64,000 bases of DNA from Crambe crambe (lineage: Eukaryota > Porifera > Demospongiae > Poecilosclerida > Crambeidae): positions 8,811,753 through 8,875,752 of the forward strand of contig OZ004584.1 of assembly GCA_963924555.1 (NCBI GenBank), written 5' to 3'. A program made the translations under genes and the position numbers. Under the pieces are notes generated by a model, which worked only from the letters and a program-made list of their open reading frames with translations, was not told the DNA's origin and ran no database searches. Below, in pieces: positions 10,901 to 21,060 of this stretch (within the stretch, counting starts at the first letter, position 1; every line of letters starts with the position of its first letter).

Positions 10901-13900
10901 CAATATCAATTGCAGCTCTATAAAGTAGTAGAAAACATACCAAATTTTGAAAAATTGAAAAAGTGAGGACTTCATGAGAACAGACATCAAATATGGTATC
11001 TCCTTCATAATTAGTCAAGTGTACATTAGCTCCATATGCTACGAGAAGACCACAAATTTCCAGATCTCCAGCTTGTGCTGCATACATCAGAGGAAACCAG
11101 CCATTCTTATCTTGCATGTCAATTTGAGCACCTTTTTCCAGAAGTAGAGAAACAGTATCTGGATTTCCATTGGAGCTAGCATACATTAGGGCAGTTTTCC
11201 CTCTGTTATCACGCTGGTCAACTTTGATGATGTCATAATCGGTTGCTAACTCTAACAGTGGAGTTCCTCGACTGTTACATTTGCTAACTTTGGCTCCATG
11301 TTGAAATAAAACCTTAACTGATTCAGTGTGCTGACCTTTAACTGCAAAAAATAAAGCAGATAATCCATTATTGCTCTGCATATTGACTTGAGCCCCTTTC
11401 TCTAGTAGAAGTTTGACCACTTCGGTGTGACCATTCTGACTTGCTATCATTAAAGCATTATTGTCCTGCATTTTGACTTGAGCACCGTTCTCTAGTAACA
11501 ATTCGACCACTTCAGTGCGACCTTTTTGACTTGCTATCATTAAAGCAGACCATCCATTATTGTTCTGCATATCAACTTGAGCACCTTTCTCTAGTAGCAG
11601 TTTGATCACTTCAGTGTGACCATTCACACTTGCTATCATTAAAGCAGACCAACCATTTTTTTCCTGCATATCAACTTGAGCACCTTTCTCTAGTAACAAT
11701 TCGACCACTTCAGTGCGACCTTTTTGACTTGCTATCATTAAAGCAGACCATCCATTATTGTTCTGCATATCAACTTGACCTCCTTTCTCTAATAGCAGTT
11801 TGACCACTTCAGTGTGACCATTCTCACTTGCTATCATTAAAGCAGACAATCCATCATTTTGCTGCATATTGACTGGAGCACCTTTCTCTAATAGCAATTT
11901 AACCACTTTAGTGTGACCATTTTGACTTGCTACAGATAGAGCAAATGATCCATTATTGATCTGCATATCAACTTGAGCTCCTTTCTCTAGTAACAATTTG
12001 ATCACTTCAGTGCTACCTTTTTGACTTGCTATCATTAAAGCAGACCATCCATTATTGCTCTGCATATCGACTTGAGCACCTTTCTCTAGTAACGATTTGA
12101 TCACTTCAGTGCTACCTTTTTGACTTGCTATCATTAAAGCAGACAATCCATTATTGTCCTGCATATCGACTTCAGCCCCTTTTTCTAGTAACAGTTCGAC
12201 CACTTTAGTGTGACCATTCTCACTTGCTATCATTAAAGCAGATAATCTATCATTATCCCGCATATCTACTTGAGCCCCTTTCTCTAGTAGCAGTTTGACC
12301 ACTTTGGTGTGACCATTCTGACTTGCTATCATTAAAGCCGAAAGTCCATCATCGTTTTGCTTATCGATTAGAGCACTTTTCTTTAGAAGCAATTTTACCA
12401 CTTCAGTGTGACCCTTCATACTTGCTATCATTAAAGCAGATGATCCATCATTTTCCTGCATATCAGCTTGAGCACCTTTCTCTAGTAGCAGTTTGACCAC
12501 TTCAGTGTGACCATTCTGTCTTGCTAAGTATAGAGAAGACAAACCACCATTCCTCTGCATATTGACTTGAGTACATTTTTCTAGTAGCAGTTTGACCACT
12601 TTTGTGTGACCATTCTGACTTGCTATCATTAAAGCAGACCATCCATCATCGTCCAACATATCAATTTGAGCACCGTTCTCTAGTAACAATTTGACCACTT
12701 CAGTGTGACCCTTCTCACTTGCTAGATATAGAGATGATCCATTATCGTCTTGCATATTGACTTGAGCACCTTTCTCTAGTAGCACTTTGATGACTTTTCT
12801 ATTACCCTTCTCACTTGCTATCATTAAAGCAGACCATCCATTATTATTCTGCATATTGACTTGAGCACCATTCTCTAGTAACAGTTTGACCACTTCAGTG
12901 TAACCATTTTGACTTGCTAGCATTAAAGCAGACCATCCATTATTATTCTGCATATTGACTTGAGCCCCTTTCTCTAGTAGCAGTTTGACCACCTCAGTGT
13001 GACCATTCTCACTTGCTAGCATTAAAGCAGATCCATCACTTCCCTGTATATCGACTTGAGCACCTTTCTCTAGCAGCAGTTTGACCACTTCAGTGTGACC
13101 ATTCTGACCTGCTTTCATTAAAGCAGACCATCCATTATTGTTCTGCATATCGACATGAGCGTCTTTCTCTAGTAGCAGTTTGACCACTTCAGTGTGACCA
13201 TTCTGACCTGCTATCATTAAAGCAGACCATCCATTATTGTTCTGCATATTGAGTTGAGCCCCTTTCTCTAGTAACAATTTGACCACTTTAGTGTGACCAT
13301 TAAGACTTGCTAGCGTTAAAGCAGACCATTCATCATTCCCCTGTATATCAACTTGAGCCCCTTTCTCTAGAAGCAGTTTGACCACTTCAGTGTGACCACT
13401 CTGACCTGCTTTCATTAAAGCAGACCATCCATCATTTTGTTGCATATCAACTTGAGCGCCTTTCTCTATCAATAGTTTGACCACTTCAGTGTGACCATTC
13501 TGACTTGCTATCATTAAAGCAGACATTCCATTATTTTCCCGCATATCAACTTGAGCACCTTTCTCTAGTAGCAGTTTGACCACTTCAGTGCAACCATTCT
13601 TACTTGCTGACATTAAAGCAGACCATCCATTATTGCTCTGCATATCAACTTGAGCACCTTTCTCTAGTAACAGTTTGACCACTTCAGTGCGACCATTCCG
13701 ACTTGCTATCATTAAAGCAGACCTTCCATATTTCCCCCGCATATTAATTTGAGGTCCTTTCTCTAGTAGCAGTTTGACCACTTCAGTGCAACCATTCTTA
13801 CTTGCTGACATTAAAGCAGACCATCCATTATTGCTCTGCATATCGACTTGAGCACCTTTGTCTAGTAACAGTTTGATCACTTCAGTGCGACCATTCTGAC

Positions 13901-16900
13901 CTGCTATCATTAAAGCCGAAGATCCATCATTGTTCTGCATATCGACTTGAGCGTCTTTCTCTAATAGCAGTTTGACCACTTCAGTGTGACCATTCTGACC
14001 TGCTATCATTAAAGCCGAAGATCCATCATTGTTCTGCATATCGACTTGAGCGTCTTTCTCTAGTAGCAGTTTGACCACTTCAGTATGACCATTCTGACCT
14101 ACTACCATTAAAGCAGACCATCCATCATTTTGTTGCATATCAACTTGAGCGCCTTTCTCTATCAATAGTTTGACCACTTCAGTGTGACCATTCTGACTTG
14201 CTATCATTAAAGCAGACATTCCATTATTTTCCCGCATATCAACTTGAGCCCCTTTCTCTAGTAGCAGTTTGACTACTTCAGTGCAACCATTCTTACTTGC
14301 TGACATTAAAGCAAAAGCAGACCATCCATTATTGCTCTGCATATCGACTTGAGCACCTTTCTCTAGTAACAGTTTGATCACTTCAGTGCGACCATTCTGA
14401 CCTGCTATCATTAAAGCCGAAGATCCATCATTGTTCTTCATATCGACTTGAGCGTCTTTCTCTAGTAGCAGTTTGACCACTTCAGTGTAACCATTCCGAC
14501 TTGCTATCATTAAAGCAGACCTTCCATATTTCCCCCGCATATTAATTTGAGGTCCTTTCTCTAGTAGCAGTTTGACCACTTCAGTGCAACCATTCTTACT
14601 TGCTGACATTAAAGCAGACCATCCATTATTGCTCTGCATATCGACTTGAGCACCTTTCTCTAGTAACAGTTTGATCACTTCAGTGCGACCATTCTGACCT
14701 GCTATCATTAAAGCCGAAGATCCATTATTGTTCTGCATATCGACTTGAGCGTCTTTCTCTAGTAGCAGTTTGACCACTTCAGTGTGACCATTCTGACCTA
14801 CTACCATTAAAGCAGACCATCCATCATTTTGTTGCATATCAACTTGAGCGCCTTTCTCTATCAATAGTTTGACCACTTCAGTGTGACCATTCTGACTTGC
14901 TATCATTAAAGCAGACATTCCATTATTTTCCCGCATATCAACTTGAGCCCCTTTCTCTAGTAGCAGTTTGACCACTTCAGTGCAACCATTCTTACTTGCT
15001 GACATTAAAGCAGACGATCCATTATTGCTCTGCATATCGACTTGAGCACCTTTTTCTAGTAGCAGTTTGACCACATCAGTGCGACCATTCCGACTTGCTA
15101 TCATTAAAGCAGACCTTCCATATTTCCCCTGCATATCAATTTGAGGTCCTTTCTCTAGTAGCAGTTTGACCACTTCAGTGCAACCATTCTTACTTGCTGA
15201 CATTAAAGCAGACCATCCATTATTGCTCTGCATATCGACTTGAGCACCTTTCTCTAGTAACAGTTTGATCACTTCAGTGCGACCATTCTGACCTGCTATC
15301 ATTAAAGCCGAAGATCCATCATTGTTCTTCATATCGACTTGAGCGTCTTTCTCTAGTAGCAGTTTGACCACTTCAGTGTAACCATTCTGACCTGCTACCA
15401 TTAAAGCAGACCATCCATCATTTAGTTGCATATCAACTTGTGCTTCTTTCTCTAGAAGCAGTTTGACCACTTCAGTGTGACCATTCTCACTTGTTAGCAT
15501 TAAAGCAGACCGTCCATCATTTTCCTGTATATCGACTTGAGCACCTTTCTCTAGTAGCAGTTTGACTACTTCAATATGACCATAATGACTTGCCATTATT
15601 AAAGCAGACCATCCATCATTTCCCTGCATATCAACCTGGGCACCTTTATCTAGTAGCAGTTTGACCACTTCAGTGTGACCATTCTCACTTGCTAGCATTA
15701 AAGCAGACCATCCATCATTATTCCGCATATCAACTTGAGCCCCTTTCTCTAGTAGCAGTTTGACCACTTCAGTGTGACCATTCTGACTTGCTAGCATTAA
15801 AGCAGACCACCCATCATTTTTCTGCATATTGACATCAGCACCTTTCTCTTGCAGCAGTTTGACCATTTCAGTGTGACCATTCTTACTTGCTGACATTAAA
15901 GCAGACCATCCATTATTGCTCTGCATATCGACTTGAGCACCTTTCTCTAGTAACAGTTTGATCACTTCAGTGCGACCATTCTGACCTGCTATCATTAAAG
16001 CCGAAGATCCATCATTGTTCTTCATATCGACTTGAGCGTCTTTCTCTAGTAGCAGTTTGACCACTTCAGTGTAACCATTCTGACCTGCTACCATTAAAGC
16101 AGACCATCCATCATTTAGTTGCATATCAACTTGTGCTTCTTTCTCTAGAAGCAGTTTGACCACTTCAGTGTGACCATTCTCACTTGTTAGCATTAAAGCA
16201 GACCGTCCATCATTTTCCTGTATATCGACTTGAGCACCTTTCTCTAGTAGCAGTTTGATTACTTCAATATGACCATAATGACTTGCCATTATTAAAGCAG
16301 ACCATCCATCATTTCCCTGCATATCAACCTGGGCACCTTTATCTAGTAGCAGTTTGACCACTTCAGTGTGACCATTCTCACTTGCTAGCATTAAAGCAGA
16401 CCATCCATCATTATTCCGCATATCAACTTGAGCCCCTTTCTCTAGTAGCAGTTTGACCACTTCAGTGTGACCATTCTGACTTGCTAGCATTAAAGCAGAC
16501 CACCCATCATTTTTCTGCATATTGACATCAGCACCTTTCTCTTGCAGCAGTTTGACCATTTCAGTGTGACCATTCTCACTTGCTATCATTAAAGCCGAAA
16601 GTCCATCATTGTTCTGCTTATCAACTTGAGCCCCTTTCTGTAGTAGCAGTTTGATCACTTCAGTGTGACCATAATCACTTGCTATCAATAAAGCAGACCA
16701 TCCAGCATTTCCTTGCATGTCGACTTGAGCACCTTTATCTAGTAGCAGTTTGACTACTTCAGTGTGACCTTTCTCACTTGCTATCATTAATGCAGACCAT
16801 CCATCATTTTTCTGCATATCGACTTGAGCCCCTTTCTCTAGTAGCAGTTTGACTACTTCAGTGTAACCATTCTGACTTGCTAACATTAAAGCAGATGATC

Positions 16901-18722
16901 CATCACTTTCCTGCATATCGACTTGAGCCCCTTTCTCTAGTAGCAATTTGACCACTTCAGTGTGACCATTCTGACTTGCTAACATAAAAGCATCACTTTC
17001 CTGCATATCGACTTGAGCCCCTCTCTCTAGTAACAGTTTGACCACTTCAGTATGGCCATTCTGACTTGCTAACATTAATGGATTTTTCCACATATCAACT
17101 TGAGCCCCTTTCTCTAGTAACAGTTCGACCACTTCACTGTGACCCTTCTGACTTGCTATCATTAAAGCCGAAAGTCCATCGTTGTTCTGCTTATCAACTT
17201 GAACACCTTTCTCTAGTAGCATTTTTACCACTTCAGCGTGACCCTTCATACTTGCTAACATTAAAGCAGATGATCCATCACTTTCCTGCATATCAACTTG
17301 AGCCCCTCTTTCTAGTAACAGTTTGACCACTTCAGTGTGACCATGCTGACTTGCTAACATTAATGCAGACCATCCATCATTTTTCTGCATATCAACTTGG
17401 GCCCCCTTCTCTAGTAACAGTTCGACCACTTTCGCATGACCATTCTGACTTGCTATCATTAAAGCAGACCATTCATCATTTTTTTGCATATCGACTCGAG
17501 CACCTTTCTCTAGTAACAGTTCAACCATTTCTGTGTGACCATCATGACTTACAAACATTAAAGCAGACCATCCATTATTTTCCTGCATATTGACTTGAGC
17601 ACCTTTCTCTAGAAGCAGTTTGACCACTTCAGTGTGATCATTTCGATTTGCTATCATTAAAGCAGACCATCCATCATTTTCCTGCCTATCAACCTGAGCA
17701 CCTTTCTCTAGTAGCAGTTTGACTACTTCAATATGACCATAATGACTTGCCATTATTAAAGCAGACCATCCATCATTTCCCTGCATATCAACCTGAGCAC
17801 CTTTATCTAGTAGCAGTTTGACCATTTCAGTGTGACCATTCTCACTTGCTAGCATTAAAGCAGACCATCCATCATTATTCTGCATATCAACTTGAGCCCC
17901 TTTCTCTAGTAGCAGTTTGACCACTTCAGTGTGACCATTCTGACTTGCTATCATTAAAGCAGACCATCCATCATATTCCTGCATATCAATTTGAGCACCT
18001 TCCTCTAGCAGCAGCTTGACCACTTCAGTGTGACCATTCTCACTTGCTAGCAATGAAGCAGACCATCCATCATTATTCTGTATATCGACTTGAGCACCTT
18101 TCTCTAGTAGCAGTTTGACCACTTCAGTGTGACCATTCTTACTTGCTATCATTAAGGCAGACTGTCCATAATTATCTCTCAAGTCAAATTTGGGTCCTTT
18201 ATTTAGCAGACTCTTGACCACTTTAGTGTGCCCACAACTGCTTGCTATCATTAATGCAGATCGTCCTTCATCATCTTGCTCGTCAATTATACCATCACCT
18301 TTCTCTAATAACATTTCAACTTTTTCTTCTTGTCCATCAAAGCTTGCCTTCAGAAATTCAGACCATCGTTCATTTCTTTTCACAGAGAATAGTTGCACTT
18401 TCTTATCCTTTTCAGAGTTATTTGTTCCATGCATCTCATTTAAGGCATTCAATTTCTCAGCATCATTGCTTGAATAATCCTGCATATGGCTACTGTCATC
18501 ATGAATCATTGATGCAAATCGGTCAGCATAATCATCCCTGTCCTGTTCCTGTTTTATGTTCTTATAACTTTTGTCTGGGTCCACTCCAAGAGCAGTACTA
18601 ACTTTTTTGAATCCCTTCACTACCTTCTGGCGTGTGTACCGAATGAAAGAACGACTTTTGTCACGATACCTTTTAAGAATATTCCGTCTGTTTACGACTC
18701 CTTCAACATGCTTCCCACTCAT
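7878..18722 (-). CDS. Gene B: giant ankyrin-ZU5-Death protein, complete
   Basis: Ten inferred exons: 18722-10941, 10832-10796, 10739-10191, 10138-10035, 9981-9826, 9769-9583, 9517-9453, 9330-9285, 9220-8939 and, with low support, 7984-7878. All have GT/AG borders and the phases chain without error, giving about 3104 residues including the last exon. Order: basic N-terminus (1-115), about 74 ankyrin repeats, ZU5, a UPA-position segment, a serine/threonine-rich linker, and a Death domain. No signal peptide or membrane segment is visible in the spliced product, so a cytoplasmic or nuclear protein is likely. Ankyrin-ZU5-Death order is that of animal ankyrins, but those have 24 repeats; this array is about three times longer. 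A recognition array coupled to Death-fold signalling is inferred. Confidence 0.82.
8238..8759 (-). pseudogene. Relic of a sixth family member, exons 3-9 collapsed
   Basis: Running along the plus strand, the fragment holds most of a Death exon (8238-8459, with small frame-breaking deletions). This is fused directly to part of exon 8 (from GGTTAACTTCAGC), then exon 7 with its donor and acceptor, then a jump to exon 4 and the last bases of the ZU5 exon (to about 8759). Exons 5-6 and most of 4 are missing. The flank below 8238 matches the 3' flank of gene C rather than that of gene B, so this is the remnant of a tandem duplication or unequal exchange. Confidence 0.75.
8939..9220 (-). CDS. Gene B exon 9: Death domain
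   Basis: The exon is 282 bp, entering and leaving in phase 1. It encodes a full Death-fold domain: LGDVFDALQFLSAKWKVLA (helix 1 with the core Trp), HIQKHTIEAIQKNNPGDVDD, a tryptophan in EMLGHWLEL, and PSWRIVAKNMQRMNPGLFEE near the end. Spacing of LA, IEAI, ML-W and SWRIV fits Death domains, which join adaptor complexes through like-like contacts. It is virtually identical to gene C exon 9. Confidence 0.85.
9285..10138 (-). CDS. Gene B exons 4-8: UPA-position segment and linker
   Basis: Exons are 10138-10035, 9981-9826, 9769-9583, 9517-9453 and 9330-9285. Their lengths (104, 156, 187, 65, 46 bp) keep one frame through all junctions. The first three encode about 149 residues (SYYSARLYRDLNPS; EKWEGRSEIIAQMVSEEVV; IHLPELLKIRVSDLLDYPPK) where ankyrins, PIDD and UNC5 have UPA. 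The next two are a flexible SPSQSVDDQSGTSPSTAK linker. Exon 8 lacks 24 bp (eight codons) found in D and E. Confidence 0.7.
10191..10739 (-). CDS. Gene B exon 3: ZU5 domain
   Basis: The exon is 549 bp, flanked by a GATTAG acceptor and a GTTAGT donor. It encodes RIDSFYPGVYFYQMP, then ZU5 (GISVFIPENSL to FSKDVTVRMHHYACL) and KRKREEDEDEEVDDSES. The 37-bp exon 2 upstream (10832-10796, LQTLLDEENSDI) links it to the ankyrin exon. It differs from gene C by only a handful of bases. Confidence 0.85.
10941..18722 (-). CDS. Gene B exon 1: about 74 ankyrin repeats in one exon
   Basis: The exon is 7782 bp (2594 codons) open without a break. The 99-bp units are strongly homogenised; those near 15841-16534 belong to a higher-order duplication of seven units (693 bp). 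A few units are shortened or lengthened by whole codons (for example a repeated AAAGCA giving SAFALMSAS near 14310), so frame is kept despite many indels. The donor is TTTG/GTATGT at 10941. If intron 1 is retained, the frame continues to 10863 with a very hydrophobic tail (YRAAIDIVWVILNAILFLM). Plus-strand frames inside it are artefacts of the repeat. Confidence 0.9.
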
Positions 18723-19048
18723 AATGCAAGGAGGATGTTCTCATTGAAGTGAAGAAAAATAATAGTATCTAAGTGAAATTATAGCACAATTAAGGATCTT
18801 CATTTACTGCTTGCACATGACTGTGTTTTGACAAAAACAGATCACAAGCCTGATATTTTTAACTTTAATTTAATTTAATTAATTTTTAGCATATTCCATT
18901 ATTCAGGAACACGAGAAAAAGAAGGGGGGCTCAGAGACTCAGCAGAGTATCTTGATAGCTAAACACTTGATATCTCTAAGGAAAAACAGCAGCCTGTAGC
19001 TAGCTGCTAGCAATAAACTGCACTGCCTGAAACCTAACCAAATGCTAT
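18723..19048. promoter_or_regulatory. 5' flank of gene B; no other feature seen
   Basis: The first 60 bases match the 5' flanks of genes A, C and D (minus strand: a TTCACTTC-AATGAGAACATCC block just before the ATG). An AG in this block could be a splice acceptor for an upstream non-coding exon. The remainder is AT-rich without a recognised motif. Confidence 0.4.
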
Positions 19049-19475
19049 TCTCGCGCGGGCCAGACTCTCACACGCAGAAGAGAGAGTCTGGTCAAACTCC
19101 TATACCGACTTTGTTCTGCTGAGTAAGTAGCAGCGCGCGCCGCGCATAAAAAATCGCGTCACAGTACGTCATGACTAAGTGCGAGCAAAAAGATGGCTCA
19201 AGATTTCTTGAAGCTATTCAAGAAGGATTGGCTATTCAATTCTAAAAGTCATACAAATATCATGAAGAGACAATTGCTATCGATTGCATGCAGCTAGATA
19301 AAGAGGCAGCAACTATCTGCTCGCCAATAAAGACTACGCGCGCGCTCAAATTTGATGACCTAGCTACGTGTTCTGCGCATGCTATCCACGATTTTCATGG
19401 ATTTCTAGAACAAAGTCGGTATAGGAGTTTGACCAGACTCTCTCTTCTGCGTGTGAGAGTCTGGCCCGTGCGAGA
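19049..19475. mobile_element. MITE with 69-bp, nearly perfect terminal inverted repeats
   Basis: Arms 19049-19117 and 19407-19475 are reverse complements with one mismatch in 69 bases (ends TCTCGCRCGGGCCAG). A 14-base direct repeat, CTAACCAAATGCTA, flanks the element at 19034-19047 and 19476-19489 and looks like a long target-site duplication. The interior, about 290 bp, has no convincing coding region. High arm identity suggests recent insertion. Confidence 0.85.
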
Positions 19476-19489
19476 CTAACCAAATGCTA

Positions 19490-19764
19490 CTGCGGTTGGT
19501 TTTTAGGGAATCTTGGAACAAAAGACGGCCGGCAATAAACATTAAACTGTAGTTAGCGCATGCGCAATTGTGCATAATTACAAAAACAATCGACGATGGC
19601 TGAATTAGGACGGGTGCAGTGTTAGTTATTCTCCAACGACTATAAGGGCTGGTTCACAGCTGTAAATACTGGCCATTGTAAGTTGAGAAACGATCTGGAG
19701 CCTTAGTCACCAATGTGCTTGAGCATGTGCACTTCTCGTGTTCCAAGATTTCCTAAAACCGCAG
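19490..19764. mobile_element. Second MITE, TA-flanked, next to the first
   Basis: The left end CTGCGGTTGGTTTTTAGGGA (from 19490) and right end (to 19764) are imperfect inverted repeats sharing an inner TTGGAAC core. The dinucleotide TA lies immediately outside both ends. Size is 275 bp with no coding region. It abuts the 14-base repeat of the neighbouring MITE. Confidence 0.7.
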
Positions 19765-21060
19765 TAAGTGCTCACCTCTAGGATCTAGGAAGCGAGTATG
19801 TCTGCGCGTGCGCTAACGATCTTTACCTAATTAATTTTAAGACTGCCTAAATCTGCCCCACCCTACCAAATGACTATTATAATAATAAGCACAAGTAATA
19901 TTCGCTGCATGCTGCTCTACTTGGTATGTCGATTACGCTTTTTTAAAAATCAGCTTAGCTTAGGACTCACGATGAGACTGTAAAAACAAATGTGTAAAAA
20001 AAACCCATTTTTAGGTTATCTGATAAAATGGGTTGTTTTTACACATAGTGTAAAACTCCCATTCACCATGAAACAGACAAAAAGCATACAGTATAGCTAC
20101 TGTATGGTATCAATATATCTTGAGTTTGACAAGCAGTGAAAATATAAGGTGCCAGGATTCAATTCTTGACTCTTATACTGGACAGCCCCTGGCTTAAATA
20201 CTTTTGCACATGCAGTCCAGAACAGTGGAAGAAGAGTTGCATTCATTTTAAACAAGTAGCAGTTGTTGTAGTTGCTGCAGGTATAGCTAAAGTCAATCTT
20301 TAAAGTTTCTGCAAGGTCCGAAGTTACTCCACCTCCAGAGTTACCCCAGCCTACCTTACAGTATACAGTATGATTTTAGTTCTATGCTGCATGATATACA
20401 CAATAGTCTAATTATGGTGACATCTGTTTGTCTCAATAATTATATCGAATACCAAGGATTATACAGTGAAAGTTGCCTACAGTGACCACCTTGGGTCACA
20501 AAAAAATGGTCTTTATAGGGAGGTGGTCTCTGTATGGAGGTCAACTTGAAATGATGGCACTTTTGGACTTGAGCTGTACTTCAATTTGAACAATACCATT
20601 CCTTACCTGAGGTGTAGAGCTTCAAGATGGTACCAAGATCGTAGATATAGGATGAAGCAATCGGGAGTTATGGCTGTCAAGCGTCCACTCGGACGGCAAT
20701 TGATAGCTAGGACTTGAGCTTTACTTTAATTTGAACAAGACTGGATCAGGTGTAGAGCTTCAAGATCGGGAGCTAGTTATGTAAGAAAGTGGATTCTTGA
20801 ATCTAATAATTTTTCCATGACCCATGATAAATATTCCGTAATGGTGTATTCTAACGCACAAGCACACCGCTGCACTTACAGTGAGAAGAGAAGATGTCCA
20901 CTGACCATTAGCCTCAGTTTCCATCATTGATGTTGTTTACGGAAAAACATACGCCAACTGCAATACGCAATGTTTATTCGAACGGAACGTGAATCCACTG
21001 TTTTTTGTTGTTTTTTTTCAAATACAGGAGTTACAAAGTAATAAAAGAGAGTGGGTTGTG
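19765..21060. other. Spacer with small hairpin and direct repeats; no gene
   Basis: The stretch 19880-20450 is paralogous to 41540-42300 (CTGCTCTACTTGGTATGTCG and much more). A hairpin occupies about 19991-20045, with arms around AACCCATTTT and AAAATGGGTT. Two copies of a roughly 60-bp block containing GGTGTAGAGCTTCAAGAT lie at 20564-20627 and 20711-20768. A dispersed repeat with GGTCTTTATAGGGAGGTGGT lies at 20506-20530 and again near 42283. Confidence 0.55.

Noticed and set aside
17066-17593. Plus-strand frames across the ankyrin exons (also 62014-62253)
   Set aside because: They are mirror frames of the homogenised repeats, short, and show no recognisable domain.
10941-18722. Regular 99-bp repetition could be mistaken for a CRISPR or satellite array
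   Set aside because: The period is exactly 33 codons, indels keep frame, and the translation is a clear ankyrin repeat; there are no spacers.
19288-19479. Small plus-strand frame in the MITE
   Set aside because: It ends in the terminal inverted repeat and resembles no protein.
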